Position numbers and translations under genes: made by a program
Origin: Solirubrobacterales bacterium
GTDB taxonomy: Bacteria > Actinomycetota > Thermoleophilia > Solirubrobacterales > Solirubrobacteraceae
NCBI GenBank assembly: GCA_003133565.1
Contig: PKYB01000007.1
Span: 494 to 54,434, forward strand
Direction of reading: 5' to 3'
Length of the DNA: 53,941 bases
Part shown: positions 1 to 8,922 of the stretch, piece after piece
How the letters are laid out: every line of letters starts with the position of its first letter
How positions within the stretch are numbered: the stretch's first letter is position 1
The notes under the pieces: model-generated
Told to the model about the DNA's origin: nothing
The model's database searches: none
Seen by the model: only the letters and a program-made list of their open reading frames with translations

Positions 1-1284
1 TCGCCGTCGGGCGCCCCCACGCCCGCCCCGCCGTCATCGCCGCCCGGCGTGCCGCCGCGCGACCCGTGGCATCGGCCTGTGGTTGCGGCGCTGGTGATTG
101 CCGTCATCGCTGCCTCGGCGAGCGCCGTGATCACGCACTTGACTTGGCCAGGCAACTCCTCCGCGCCATCGTCGTTCAACTCGAGCGCTACGCCGGGCTT
201 CGGAAGCGGCTTCGCTGGACGCGGGCGCGCGGGGAGTGGCGGCAACTCCACGGCCTCACCGTCGGGCAGCGCCTCGACGGCTTCGGGGACGACCGCCGCC
301 GTCGCGGCGCGCATCGACCCGGGTTTGGTTGACATCAACACGACGCTCGCCAACGACGACGGTGAGGCAGCGGGCACTGGCATCGTGATCACCTCCTCGG
401 GTGAGGTGATCACGAACAATCACGTGATTGACGGCGCGACGCGAATCACGGTGAGGGACATCGGCAATGGCCAGACCTACACCGCGAATGTCGTTGGCTA
501 TGACCCCTCGAGTGATGTAGCGGTGCTCCAACTCGAGCATGCATCCGATCTCACGACCGTACCGCTCGGCAATTCCTCGGGGGTTCGCGTCGGGGCTGCG
601 GTGGTCACGATCGGCAACGCCGGCGGGGTCGGCGGAACCCCGAGCGTCGCCGGCGGCTCGGTCGTCGCGCTGGACCAGTCGATTACCGCAGGCGACGACG
701 TGGACGCTTCGTCGGAGAACCTCACGGGCCTGATCGAGATTGACGGCCAGCTTCAGCCTGGCGACTCTGGCGGTCCGCTCGTTGACAGCTCGAACAGCGT
801 CGTCGGCATGGACACCGCGGCATCCTCGAGCTTCAGCTTCCAGAGCGCGGCTGATCAGGGCTTTGCGATCCCAATCGATACAGTGCTCGCGATTGCCAAG
901 CAGATCGTTGCTGGTAAGGGGTCGGACACGATTCACATTGGCCAAACCGCGATGCTCGGCATTTACATCGAGCCGAGCAGTGGGGAGGGCGGCTACGGCT
1001 ACGCCTATGGCTACGGCGCAAACGGCGGGTCCGACGGGTCCGGCTCGAACGTCTCGGGCGTGCCTGTCGCGCAGGTGGTCCAGGGTGGTCCGGCGGCGCA
1101 TGCCGGCCTCGCTCAGGGAGACACGGTCACCGCGTTGAACGGCCAGAGCGTGAGCTCGGAGCAGGCGTTGATGGCGCTGATGCTCCGCCACCGCCCGGGC
1201 GACCAGGTCCGCGTCAGCTGGGTGACCAGCGCCGGCAGTTCGCACACCGCAACGCTGCGGCTCGGGACCGGCCCCGCCGCCTGA
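1..1284 (+). CDS. Membrane-anchored trypsin-like serine protease with PDZ domain (HtrA/DegP-like), 5' end outside window
   Basis: The frame is already open at base 1 and codes a Pro/Ser-rich stretch, so the true start probably lies upstream; GTG at 49 is the first start in view. Numbering from that GTG, a single membrane segment lies at about 11-30, a low-complexity Gly/Ser linker at 33-85, then a trypsin-like domain with the triad H125 (NNHVIDGA), D156 (SSDVAVLQL) and S240 (QPGDSGGPLVD). A PDZ domain follows at about 315-405. This order (cytoplasmic Pro-rich tail, one helix, protease, PDZ) is typical of actinobacterial HtrA-family proteases that degrade or check misfolded proteins outside the membrane. 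All catalytic residues are present, so it should be active. A tyrosine/glycine-rich stretch (residues about 315-335) separates the protease and PDZ domains. Confidence 0.88.
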   Translation, partial: SPSGAPTPAPPSSPPGVPPRDPWHRPVVAALVIAVIAASASAVITHLTWPGNSSAPSSFNSSATPGFGSGFAGRGRAGSGGNSTASPSGSASTASGTTAAVAARIDPGLVDINTTLANDDGEAAGTGIVITSSGEVITNNHVIDGATRITVRDIGNGQTYTANVVGYDPSSDVAVLQLEHASDLTTVPLGNSSGVRVGAAVVTIGNAGGVGGTPSVAGGSVVALDQSITAGDDVDASSENLTGLIEIDGQLQPGDSGGPLVDSSNSVVGMDTAASSSFSFQSAADQGFAIPIDTVLAIAKQIVAGKGSDTIHIGQTAMLGIYIEPSSGEGGYGYAYGYGANGGSDGSGSNVSGVPVAQVVQGGPAAHAGLAQGDTVTALNGQSVSSEQALMALMLRHRPGDQVRVSWVTSAGSSHTATLRLGTGPAA

Positions 1285-1380
1285 CAGGAGCGCCGCGCCT
1301 GCGGCCCTGGATCGGGTGCGCCCGGTTGGTGCGGTTAGGGCGTGCTCAGGGCGCGGGCGATGGCAGCTTCGGGCGGGCGC

Positions 1381-1395
1381 TATCCTCAACGCTCG
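1381..1395 (+). promoter_or_regulatory. Putative leaderless promoter (-10 TATCCT)
   Basis: TATCCT at 1381-1386 ends 8 bases before the GTG at 1395, placing the transcription start at or next to the start codon. Confidence 0.5.
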
Positions 1396-1610
1396 TGGCC
1401 GACTTGGACAAGCGCCGCAGTTACACCCCGCGGCGGGTACGCGAGCGGCGTGCCTACCAGCTTGCCGTCACCGGCGGCGTCGCCGGAGCGATCGGCGTGA
1501 TCGGGGCCGTGCTCGCCCTCGCCGGCGTGATCGGCGCGGGGCTGCCGATCGTCGCGCTTGTGATCGCCGGGGTCTGCGCGTTCCTGTTTCGCCGCGCGGT
1601 CGTTGGCTGA
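1395..1610 (+). CDS. Small two-helix membrane protein, unknown
   Basis: A 71-residue protein with a basic N-terminus (KRRSYTPRRVRERRAY) followed by two hydrophobic helices rich in Gly/Ala/Ile/Val separated by a short turn, ending in RRAVVG. The GTG at 1395 was chosen over an upstream in-frame start because a -10-like TATCCT sits 8 bases before it, as in other leaderless genes of this window. The sequence resembles short integral membrane proteins of unknown role common in actinobacteria. No catalytic motif is visible. Confidence 0.6.
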   Translation: MADLDKRRSYTPRRVRERRAYQLAVTGGVAGAIGVIGAVLALAGVIGAGLPIVALVIAGVCAFLFRRAVVG

Positions 1611-1657
1611 TCGAGCGGCGGTCGAAGGCGTCAGCCGGCGCCGGCGCGACTGAAATG

Positions 1658-2461
1658 CTAGGACGATGAGGCGCGGTCCGGGCGCGCCCAGGGCGAGTAC
1701 TGCGCCACCGCACCGTCGATCAGTTGCCGCGTACCGAGGGGTTCGGCCAGGGCGATGCGCACCGGAGTTTCGGGGTTGCGGTCGCCGGTCTGGTAGCCGG
1801 GCCGCGGCTTGACGAACAGCGTCAGCACGACCTCGTTCTCGTCGACGTAGATGTCGGGCACGAGCACGCGGCGGTCGGCCCGCTGACCGCTCGCGAAGGT
1901 TTGCTCTTTGACGAGCACGCGCAGCACGGTGTCGTCGGGCTGGGGTGCCTGCGTCGGATCAAGGCGCCAGGAGGACGCGCGGATGCGCTCGCGCGCGGCG
2001 CGCAACTGCTCCCCCGCGCTCGCTCCGACATGAGCCCAGGTACGGCGCCGGCCGTCCTGGCGGACGGCCACGGTCAGCAGTTGGGGCGGGCGGCCGCGCC
2101 CGAACAGGGCTTCTTCGTCGGTGCGCGCCAGCAGCCGCCAGCCGTCGAGGCTCGGCGGCGGCGCTGCCGGGGCGGTGGAGCCGCGCTTCCAAGGTGCGCT
2201 GGCGCTGTGCTGTGGCGCTTCGGGGTCGGCGAGGTAGCGGCTCAGCGCCGCCACGGCGGGATCGTCAGCGTCGAGCGCCCCGGCCGCGCCGGCCAGCGCG
2301 GCCAGGGGGAAGGGCAGACCGCCGCCATCGCTGACGAGCGCTGGGTCGCGCGGCCCGGGGCGTGGCTCGAGGACGGCCGATCGCTCCCAGTCACGTTCGC
2401 TCGGAAGCTTGGGCTCATGCTTGCTGAAGCGCCCGAGGCGGCGCGGCGTGGGTTCTGACAC
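1658..2461 (-). CDS. Conserved-looking hypothetical protein, 267 aa
   Basis: Soluble protein without signal peptide or membrane segment. The N-terminal half (about 1-110) is Pro/Ala-rich and probably flexible. The C-terminal half (about 115-260) looks folded, with alternating beta-like stretches (LLTVAVRQDG, TVLRVLVKEQ, VLVPDIYVDENEVVLTLFVKPRPG). I do not recognise the family. The GTG start at 2461 is supported by TAGCCT (2469-2474, minus strand) 7 bases upstream. It diverges from the secreted GH79-like gene at 2564, with both -10 boxes inside about 80 bases. Confidence 0.6.
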   Translation of the reverse strand: MSEPTPRRLGRFSKHEPKLPSERDWERSAVLEPRPGPRDPALVSDGGGLPFPLAALAGAAGALDADDPAVAALSRYLADPEAPQHSASAPWKRGSTAPAAPPPSLDGWRLLARTDEEALFGRGRPPQLLTVAVRQDGRRRTWAHVGASAGEQLRAARERIRASSWRLDPTQAPQPDDTVLRVLVKEQTFASGQRADRRVLVPDIYVDENEVVLTLFVKPRPGYQTGDRNPETPVRIALAEPLGTRQLIDGAVAQYSPWARPDRASSS

Positions 2462-2474
2462 GACCCCGAGGCTA
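2461..2474 (-). promoter_or_regulatory. Putative leaderless promoter (-10 TAGCCT)
   Basis: TAGCCT on the minus strand (2474 to 2469) lies 7 bases before the GTG start of the 267-residue gene. Confidence 0.5.
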
Positions 2475-2549
2475 CCGACGAGGCGCCGCTGGCGCCGATC
2501 GGCCTCCGGACGGCAACGGTGGGTGGGACTCAGCGCCGAGGCGACGCCC

Positions 2550-2564
2550 TAGACTCACTCGCCG
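2550..2564 (+). promoter_or_regulatory. Putative leaderless promoter (-10 TAGACT)
   Basis: TAGACT at 2550-2555 ends 8 bases before GTG 2564, the start that also gives a proper signal peptide. Confidence 0.5.
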
Positions 2565-3955
2565 TGCGGCGCGCCTTTGTCACCTTGCTCGGCGCGGCGG
2601 CGCTCCTCGGCGCCGTCGTTCCCGGCGCGAGCGGCGCGTCGAGCACTGGGCACCCCGCGCAAGCCGTCACCGGTGCAAGCGGTCTGACCGGCGTCTCGGG
2701 GACCGTGGCGCTCAGAGCCACAAGCGGCCTGCCGGTTGCGATCACGACCGATCCGGTCGGGCTCAGCATCGAGTATTCGGTGCTTGCCAACGATCTCGGC
2801 ACCGGGCCCTGTCCACCCCCGGCGTTGGTCACCACGCTCGAGGCTCTCGGCTCGCCGACGATCCGCATCGGCGGCGATTCTCAGGATGAGACCGCTCCGG
2901 CGGGCACCGCGGCGTTCGCTGGCGTCACCGACCTGCCGGCCGACTTCTGGACGCAGCTGGCGTGCCTCGAGGGCCAAACGCACGAGCCCTTTGTGGTCGG
3001 CCTGAACCTCGCCTCGCAGATGCCGGCATGGGCGGCAACGATGGCCAGCGGAGCCAGCGGCGCGGTGCCCGCCAACCTCCTCAGCTTCGAGCTTGGCAAC
3101 GAGCCGGACATCGCTGGGCCGGCGGTGCCATGGTGGAACGCGACGGGCCTGGCCCGTAGCCTGATGCCGTTCGCCAACTACCTCGAGGACGCCGAAGCCA
3201 CCAAGGACCAGCTCCCGGCCGGCGCGAGCATCGAGGGCCCCGATTTCGCGACAGGCCGGTGGATCTCGGAGATCCCGCAGATCGCCACGGCGCTGTCGCT
3301 CCAGCGGATCGATACGCACTTCTACCCGCTCAACGCCTGCACCGGTGCAAAGCAGGCGACGATAGCGGCGCTGCTGAGTGCTGGCACGTCGGAGCTCGAC
3401 CCTCCGGTGCTCGCAACGCTCGCGGTCGCCACAAGCCTTCACCTGCCGATGGTGATCTCCGAGAGCAACTCGGTCGCTTGCCGCGGTCTTCCCGGCATCT
3501 CCAACTCGCCGGCGTCGGCCGTCTGGGCGCTGCGCTTGGTCATCAATGCGCTGCGGGGAGGCATCCTTTCGGTCCGCTTCCACTCGAGCGCGTCGAGCTA
3601 TGACCCGTTCGTGGTCACCGACGGCACCGTGACTGTTCGGCCGCTCGACCTGGGACTGCAGGCGGCGGTCAACCTGCTGCCGGTCGGCGCCCAGCTGCAG
3701 ACGCTGCGGACGCCTCGCACGCTGCTGGGGGTGGTCGTCACGCTGACCGACGGCCAGAAGACCTACATCGTCTCGAACTACGCGCACCATTCGGTCGCGG
3801 TCACCGTTCCCGCCCACGGCAAGGTGGCGCTGGTCCGCGTTGTGCCGGTTGCGCCGGTTGTCGAGAACCAGAGCACGGAGGCGGCGGCCGGGGTTGCGTC
3901 GGTCAGGGTGGCGTCCAACTCGGTTGTGGCGCTGACGGTGCCCGCAGGCTCCTAG
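2564..3955 (+). CDS. Secreted glycoside hydrolase, GH79-like
   Basis: 463 residues from GTG 2564. The start is fixed by a clean signal peptide (VRRAFVTLLGAAALLGAVV...GASGASS) and an adjacent -10 box; an upstream in-frame start would bury the signal. The core is a TIM-barrel: RIGGDSQDE near 102-109, acid/base candidate E180 in FELGNEPD, and nucleophile candidate E300 in VISESNS, the pattern of clan A retaining glycosidases and in particular GH79 (heparanase and beta-glucuronidase-like enzymes). The last ~110 residues form a beta-rich domain as in GH79 C-terminal domains. It probably acts outside the cell on uronic-acid-containing glycans; exact substrate cannot be read from sequence. Confidence 0.7.
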   Translation: MRRAFVTLLGAAALLGAVVPGASGASSTGHPAQAVTGASGLTGVSGTVALRATSGLPVAITTDPVGLSIEYSVLANDLGTGPCPPPALVTTLEALGSPTIRIGGDSQDETAPAGTAAFAGVTDLPADFWTQLACLEGQTHEPFVVGLNLASQMPAWAATMASGASGAVPANLLSFELGNEPDIAGPAVPWWNATGLARSLMPFANYLEDAEATKDQLPAGASIEGPDFATGRWISEIPQIATALSLQRIDTHFYPLNACTGAKQATIAALLSAGTSELDPPVLATLAVATSLHLPMVISESNSVACRGLPGISNSPASAVWALRLVINALRGGILSVRFHSSASSYDPFVVTDGTVTVRPLDLGLQAAVNLLPVGAQLQTLRTPRTLLGVVVTLTDGQKTYIVSNYAHHSVAVTVPAHGKVALVRVVPVAPVVENQSTEAAAGVASVRVASNSVVALTVPAGS

Positions 3956-4009
3956 CGGCGTTCGCCGGCTGACGCCGCCTGGGCCGGGGCCGGGTGACAG
4001 ACTGGATAG

Positions 4010-4216
4010 GTGCTCACAGCCTTCGGCGCGGCCGTGCTGACGTTCATGATGGCGATGTACGCGCTCGAGCGCCGTCACCGAGGATTCGTTCTCGCCTTCG
4101 CGTGCGGCTGCGCGCTCTCCAGCGTCTACGGGTTCCTCGCCCATACCTGGCCCTTCGGTGTCGTGGAGGCCGTCTGGACGCTCATCGCGTTGCGCCGCTT
4201 CGCCAAACTCGCCTAG
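4010..4216 (+). CDS. Small membrane protein, 68 aa, unknown
   Basis: Three short hydrophobic segments (AFGAAVLTFMMAMYAL, GFVLAFACGCALSSVYGFL, VVEAVWTLIALRRF). The pattern resembles small integral membrane proteins found next to unrelated genes in many actinobacteria. GTG 4010 has CAGACT 6 bases upstream, a weak match to the leaderless pattern. No functional motif is visible. Confidence 0.6.
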   Translation: MLTAFGAAVLTFMMAMYALERRHRGFVLAFACGCALSSVYGFLAHTWPFGVVEAVWTLIALRRFAKLA

Positions 4217-4268
4217 AGCAGCTGGAGCTTGAGCGGTGGTGCGAGCGCGAGGGTAAGCTCGGTTGGCG

Positions 4269-4727
4269 ATGTCCTACACGATGGCCGATGGGCGGCAACA
4301 GGTGTTCGACGCCTTGGTCCAGGCGGCCGATGAGATCGCGCGGGCGCTCGCGGACCTTGGCGAGGCCTACGAGCAGTTGGACGAGCGTGCCGCGGAGCAG
4401 CTCGAGCGACAGATCTTCCGCCCGGTTCAGATTGCCTACGGCCGCGCGCAGCGCACGCACGCCGACTTCGCCAAGCGCTACGGCTTGCCGGGGCACACGT
4501 TCTCCGCGCCGTCGCTGGGTGCTCCGTCGACCGGCGCGAGGGGATTTGTCGATCGCGCGGTCGACGCCGCAGCGCGCGCCGACGGCGTGCTGGCGACGCT
4601 CCAAGATTCGATGCTGCCGGTCGACGTCGGCGACCCGGAGCTGCGCGCGGGGATTACCGAGGTGCGTGAACTGCTCGGGAGCGTCCGCGCGCGCGCCCGT
4701 GATCTCGTGCGGACGCTGGGGCGCTAG
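4269..4727 (+). CDS. Helical hypothetical protein, 152 aa
   Basis: Nearly all-helical, charged, soluble protein (ADGRQQVFDALVQAADEIAR..., YEQLDERAAEQLERQIFR, RDLVRTLGR). ATG 4269 has TAAGCT 9 bases upstream; TTG 4263 is an alternative start two codons earlier. No recognisable domain. It follows the 68-residue membrane protein after 52 bases and converges with the FMN reductase gene 6 bases beyond its stop. Confidence 0.6.
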   Translation: MSYTMADGRQQVFDALVQAADEIARALADLGEAYEQLDERAAEQLERQIFRPVQIAYGRAQRTHADFAKRYGLPGHTFSAPSLGAPSTGARGFVDRAVDAAARADGVLATLQDSMLPVDVGDPELRAGITEVRELLGSVRARARDLVRTLGR

Positions 4728-4733
4728 GCCCGC

Positions 4734-5303
4734 TCAGCCACCGCTGCGCAAAGGCCGGAGCGCCGCCTCCACGCGGACCAACTCGTCGAGCATCGCGTCG
4801 GCGGCCTGCTCCATCGTCTCGTTCGCCTGGAGCGCGCCGTCCTCGTCGATGAACTGGCTGACGAAGGGGATCGAGACCGCGGCGAACAGCGGGAACATAC
4901 TGAGCGTCGTGACGACCCCCTTGAGCGGCTGCACCGCGCGCGTGCCGGCCGCCACGCCGCCGTAGGAGACGAAGCCGACCGTCTTGTACTTCCACTCCTG
5001 ATGGAGGAAGTCGATCGCGTTCTTGATCGTCGCCGGGTAGCCGTAGTTGTACTCCGGCAGGACCATCACGAACGCGTCCGCGCGGTCGACGCGTGCACTC
5101 CAATCCTTGGTGTGCTTCTTGGTGTATTGGCGCAGGCGCGGGTGGTTGGGCTCGTCGAGGAACGGCAGCTTGATCTCGGCGAGGTCCGCCACGTCAAGCT
5201 CAAACACGCCATGGGCCTCCGCACGGCCGATGAACCACTGGCCGACCGGCAGGCCAACCCGGCCGGGGCGGGTTGAGGCGATGATGATCTGGAGCGTTGG
5301 CAC
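4734..5303 (-). CDS. NAD(P)H-dependent FMN reductase, flavodoxin fold
   Basis: 189 residues. The N-terminus (LQIIIASTRPGRVGLPVGQWF) is the phosphate-binding loop of the NADPH-dependent FMN reductase family, and MVLPEYNYGYPATIKNAIDFL is the flavin-contacting stretch in which P-E-Y-N is a family hallmark. Length matches the family. It would reduce FMN or act as a quinone/azo-type reductase in the cytosol; the physiological substrate is unclear. GTG 5303 is the first start that keeps the nucleotide loop at the N-terminus. Confidence 0.85.
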   Translation of the reverse strand: MPTLQIIIASTRPGRVGLPVGQWFIGRAEAHGVFELDVADLAEIKLPFLDEPNHPRLRQYTKKHTKDWSARVDRADAFVMVLPEYNYGYPATIKNAIDFLHQEWKYKTVGFVSYGGVAAGTRAVQPLKGVVTTLSMFPLFAAVSIPFVSQFIDEDGALQANETMEQAADAMLDELVRVEAALRPLRSGG

Positions 5304-5409
5304 AGGGTGTCGGAGCGCCAGTCGTTCGCTGGCGGCGCGTTCCCCATCCTATGTACTGGGCGATGCGGAAACTGCGATGGCGCCCTGAAACGCCCGACCG
5401 GTGCTGCGC

Positions 5410-6468
5410 TCAGACGGTGGTCGGGTGCTCGATGCTGTCGATCGCGTCGGCCAGTGGCGCGAGCTCGCGCCAGCGGTGCAGTGCCTCGACGACGCGCGGA
5501 TCGAACTGCGTGCCGCTGCCGGCGTCGATCATGGCGATCGCCTCGGCGTCGCTCATCGCCTCACGGTAAGGGCGCTTCGAGGTCAGTGCGTCGTAGACGT
5601 CGGCCACCGCGACGATCCGCGCCGCGATCGGGATGTCCTCGCCGGCAATACCGTCGGGATAGCCGCTGCCGTCCCAGCGCTCGTGGTGGGAGCGGGCGAT
5701 TGCCGCCGCCATCGCGATCGTCTCGCTCGCCGCGACCGAGCCGAACATCTCCGAGCCAACCGTGGTGTGGGTTCGCATTACCGCGAACTCTTCGTCGGTC
5801 AGCGGGCCGGGCTTGCGCAGGATGCTGTCAGGGATCACGATCTTGCCCACGTCGTGAAGAGCCGCGGTCTCGCGAATCAGCGCCGCAAACTCTGAGCCGA
5901 GATCGAGCATCTGGGCGATGCGACGAGCCAGCCTCCCGACGCGAGTCGAATGTTCGAAGTCGGGTGAATCGCGGCTTTCGGCGACGCGGGCGAGACGTTC
6001 GAGGTTCTCGAAGCCCGACCGCTCGAGCTCGTAGCGAAGGTGGCGCTGCAGCCAGCGGGCCTCGAGCAGGTTGCGCGTGCGCATCAAGACCTCGACGCTG
6101 TCGATCGGCTTGACGAGGAAGTCGCGGGCACCCATCTGCAGGGCACGGCGGCGGACCTCGATGTCCATGTCGGCGGTGATCACGCAGACCGGCAGCATGT
6201 CCGGCTCGGACAGCCGGGGGCGCAGCGCCGCGAGGACGTCGAAGCCATCACGCGAGGGCATGTGCAGGTCGAGAAAGATGAGGTCCGGTGGCTGGCGCGC
6301 GATCTGTTCCTCGATCGCGTAAGGGTCGGTGATGCAGACGACGTTCTCGTAGTCGCCGGAGGCCAGGATCTTCGAGAGCAGCAACAAGTTGACGCTCTTG
6401 TCGTCCAGGGCGAGGATCTGCATCTTGTTGAGCTCGGAGTGCATCGCGTCTTTATTTGAGATCGGCAT
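5410..6468 (-). CDS. Response regulator with HD-GYP phosphodiesterase domain
   Basis: 352 residues. Residues about 17-135 form a receiver domain with phospho-acceptor D67 (LIFLDLHMP) and K120 of the conserved lysine position (FLVKP). Residues about 160-340 form an HD-GYP domain with H205-D206 (ALHDVGK) and H261-H-E-R-W-D-G-S-G-Y-P271, followed by IPIAARIVAVADVYDALTSKRPYR. Both metal-site and GYP motifs are intact, so it is likely an active cyclic-di-GMP phosphodiesterase controlled by phosphorylation, like RpfG. No histidine kinase gene is adjacent. ATG 6468 is used; internal ATGs at codons 9 and 16 are possible. Confidence 0.9.
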   Translation of the reverse strand: MPISNKDAMHSELNKMQILALDDKSVNLLLLSKILASGDYENVVCITDPYAIEEQIARQPPDLIFLDLHMPSRDGFDVLAALRPRLSEPDMLPVCVITADMDIEVRRRALQMGARDFLVKPIDSVEVLMRTRNLLEARWLQRHLRYELERSGFENLERLARVAESRDSPDFEHSTRVGRLARRIAQMLDLGSEFAALIRETAALHDVGKIVIPDSILRKPGPLTDEEFAVMRTHTTVGSEMFGSVAASETIAMAAAIARSHHERWDGSGYPDGIAGEDIPIAARIVAVADVYDALTSKRPYREAMSDAEAIAMIDAGSGTQFDPRVVEALHRWRELAPLADAIDSIEHPTTV

Positions 6469-6599
6469 CCCGCGGCAGCGCTTGAATCCCGGTTAAGACG
6501 GTACGCCGATCGATCCGCGCGCTGGGGCTTTGAGCGCTAGATTGCAAGCTGAAACTCGTTCCGAGCAGCTAAATCATCTGGACACCCGAGGGGGGCTCC

Positions 6600-7046
6600 A
6601 TGACACGAAGGATGTACTCGCTGTTCGTTGCGCTCGCGGTGTCGGGCGTGCTGATCGCCGGCTGCGGCTCTAGCAGCAAGCCCAAGGCAAAGGCGAGCAC
6701 CACCAAGCCGGCGGCGACGACCACGACGCCGAAGACTGCCAGCACCACGCCGGCGACTGCCAGCACCACACCGGCGACTGCCAGCACCACGCCGGCGATT
6801 ACGGCGCTCTCGGGGGCCGAACTCAAAGCTGCGGCCGTAGGGTGCAAGAGCGCTGAAGCCAACGACACCACGCTGCCGAGCTCGGTAAAGGCCTACCTCT
6901 CGAAGATCTGCTCTGACCTTGAGGCCGGCAACGTCGACGCGTTCAAGACCGACGTGGCGAAGTACTGCAGCGCTCTCGTGGCAGCCTCCCCGGCCGCCGA
7001 AAAGGCAGCCGCGCAGGCCGAGTGCCAGGAGGTCGACAAGCTCTGA
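6600..7046 (+). CDS. Small lipoprotein with Thr/Ala/Pro tandem repeat
   Basis: 148 residues. A lipoprotein signal peptide ends in LIAGC (Cys21) and is followed by a Lys/Thr/Ala-rich linker containing the TASTTPA repeat. The C-terminal ~80 residues form a small helical domain with four cysteines (AAAVGCKSAEA, LSKICSDLEA, AKYCSALVA, AQAECQEVDKL), possibly two disulfides. A G-rich ribosome binding site (GAGGGGGG) precedes ATG 6600, so this gene has a normal leader. Function unknown; the layout (lipid anchor, flexible stalk, small Cys-rich domain) recalls the lipoprotein at 37561-38139. Confidence 0.75.
   Translation: MTRRMYSLFVALAVSGVLIAGCGSSSKPKAKASTTKPAATTTTPKTASTTPATASTTPATASTTPAITALSGAELKAAAVGCKSAEANDTTLPSSVKAYLSKICSDLEAGNVDAFKTDVAKYCSALVAASPAAEKAAAQAECQEVDKL
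6735..6797 (+). repeat. Three tandem 21-base repeats inside the lipoprotein stalk
   Basis: Three consecutive units beginning ACTGCCAGCACCAC, each coding TASTTPA; the middle unit differs at one base (A for G). Near identity at silent positions suggests recent slippage or expansion. Confidence 0.85.
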
Positions 7047-7126
7047 CACACCGAGGCGGGGGTGGGGCTCGCCGTACGCCGGCGGGCCCCGCGGCGGGCT
7101 GTTTGCCGGCGGCGCGCCGAGTGGCG

Positions 7127-8029
7127 CTAGCCGAAGCGGCCGGTGACGTAGTCCTCGGTGCGCTTGTCGGAGGGGCGCGTGAAGATCTTCGTCGTGTCGT
7201 CGTACTCGACGAGCACGCCGGTCCGCTTGCCCTCGCTCACCTCGAGGCTGAAGAACGCCGTGCGCTCGGCAACGCGCGCGGCCTGCTGCATGTTGTGGGT
7301 CACGATGACGAGCGTGTAGTCGCGCTTGAGCTGGTGCATCAGCTCCTCGATTGAGGCCGTGGCGATCGGGTCGAGCGCCGACGCCGGCTCGTCGAGCAGC
7401 AGCACGTCGGGCTCGATCGCAATCGAGCGCGCGATACAGAGGCGCTGCTGCTGCCCGCCGGAGAGGCCGAGCGCGCTGCGCTTCAGGCGATCCTTGACCT
7501 CGTCCCACAATGCGGCGCCGCGCAGGGCCTGCTCGACGCGTTCGTCGAGCCCGCTCCTCATGCCGAGGATCCGTGGCGCCCAGGCGACGTTGTCATAGAT
7601 CGACTTGGGGAACGGGTTGGGCTTTTGGAACACCATCCCGATCCGCCGGCGCACCTCGACGGGATCGACGCTGCTGGCGTAGATGTCGTTGCCGTGATAG
7701 AGCGCGTTGCCCGTCAGCCGGAAGCCCGGGATCGAGTCGTTCATCCGGTTCAGGCTGCGAACAAAGGTGCTCTTGCCGCAGCCCGAGGGCCCAATCATCG
7801 CCGTGATGACGTTCTTGTAGATCTGCATCGTGACGCCCTCGAGCGCGAGCGCGGTGCCGTAGTACACGTTGATGTCCTTCAGGTCGAACACGACCTCGCG
7901 GGTCTCGATCGAGACTGACTGCTGCTCTGCGGCCAGCGGTGCGATCAGCGGCATCGAGACTGCGTCTGCCTCGGACCGGCTGTCATCCATGTTCGACTCA
8001 GGGCTCCTCGTCGGGGACAGGTCACTCAT
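7127..8029 (-). CDS. pstB: Phosphate ABC transporter ATP-binding protein PstB
   Basis: 300 residues. Walker [11 protein letters not shown]-loop with the PstB-typical [18 protein letters not shown], signature [16 protein letters not shown], Walker [16 protein letters not shown] and H-loop [18 protein letters not shown]. These stretches are diagnostic for the ATPase of the high-affinity phosphate importer. It has an N-terminal extension of about 45 residues before [13 protein letters not shown]; the true start could be downstream. The start overlaps the pstA stop by 4 bases, so the two are translationally coupled. No phoU follows in the window. Confidence 0.96.
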   Translation of the reverse strand: MSDLSPTRSPESNMDDSRSEADAVSMPLIAPLAAEQQSVSIETREVVFDLKDINVYYGTALALEGVTMQIYKNVITAMIGPSGCGKSTFVRSLNRMNDSIPGFRLTGNALYHGNDIYASSVDPVEVRRRIGMVFQKPNPFPKSIYDNVAWAPRILGMRSGLDERVEQALRGAALWDEVKDRLKRSALGLSGGQQQRLCIARSIAIEPDVLLLDEPASALDPIATASIEELMHQLKRDYTLVIVTHNMQQAARVAERTAFFSLEVSEGKRTGVLVEYDDTTKIFTRPSDKRTEDYVTGRFG

Positions 8030-8922
8030 CGGGACATCATCCTACGACTGCGTGCCAGCATCGCCCGCGCGGACAAGCTGCCAACAAGGATAAAGGCCAT
8101 CAGCACCAGCGCCGCGCCCCACGCGGAGGCCTGGTTGGCCGCACCGCCGGACTCCGAGAGATTGAAGATGTCCAGCGGAATGTTGGGCAGCGAGGTACCG
8201 AAGATGTTGAACGACGTCGCGTTGGGGTTGAACAGCGAGGTCGTCAAAAGCAGCGGCGCGGTTTCCCCGGCGGCGCGAGCAATTGCAAGCACAGTGCCGG
8301 TGAGGATGCCGCTGAGGGCACTCGGAATCACGACACCGGTCGTGGTGCGCCAGCGGCTGATGCCGAGCGCGTGGGAGGCGTCACGGAGATCCTTGGGGAC
8401 GAGGGTCAGCGACTCCGCGGTGTTACGGGCGATCAGCGGCAGCATGATGATCGACAGCGCAAATGAGCCCGCGAAGCCGGTCTCGCCGCTGCTCAGCACG
8501 ATCAGGCCGAAGACGAACACGCCGATGACGATCGACGGCAGTCCGTTGAGCAGGTCGAGCGCGAGGCGAATCGGTGCAGCCATGCGCGGAGTTGAGAACT
8601 CGGTTAGGTAGATCGCGATCAGCACGCCGAGTGGGAGGGCCATCGCGGTGGCAACCGCGACGATCAGGCCGCTGCCAATGATGGCGTTCTTGATCCCGCC
8701 GCCGGTGCCGTTGATCGTCGTCGTCGGGTTCTTCGTGAGGAAGCCGATGCTGAGCTGGCTCGCGCCGCGCTGGGCGATCGAGTAGATCACGATCACGAGG
8801 ATCGCGACGGCAAAGATCGCGGCCCCCGTCGCGAGGGCGCGCATCGTGCGGTCCACTCGCTGGCGGCGCCGAAGGTTGCCGGTCGCGGTCAGCGGGCCCG
8901 TGTGGTCGATCGCCGACATCAC
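8026..8922 (-). CDS. pstA: Phosphate ABC transporter permease PstA
   Basis: 298 residues with six membrane helices. The loop [36 protein letters not shown], split here in my reading around DASHALGIS, is the EAA-type motif that docks on Pst[15 protein letters not shown] is conserved in PstA. It forms the membrane channel with PstC. Stop and start codons overlap by 4 bases with pstB (downstream) and pstC (upstream). Confidence 0.95.
   Translation of the reverse strand: MMSAIDHTGPLTATGNLRRRQRVDRTMRALATGAAIFAVAILVIVIYSIAQRGASQLSIGFLTKNPTTTINGTGGGIKNAIIGSGLIVAVATAMALPLGVLIAIYLTEFSTPRMAAPIRLALDLLNGLPSIVIGVFVFGLIVLSSGETGFAGSFALSIIMLPLIARNTAESLTLVPKDLRDASHALGISRWRTTTGVVIPSALSGILTGTVLAIARAAGETAPLLLTTSLFNPNATSFNIFGTSLPNIPLDIFNLSESGGAANQASAWGAALVLMAFILVGSLSARAMLARSRRMMSR

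Noticed and set aside
2555-4144. Long minus-strand open frame opposite the GH79-like gene
   Set aside because: Arg/Gly-rich composition, no motif; the plus strand has a signal peptide and catalytic motifs.
7047-7126. Bidirectional terminator between the lipoprotein and pstB
   Set aside because: GC-rich repeats of CCGGCGG can form stems, but no T-run on either side and several alternative pairings; not convincing.
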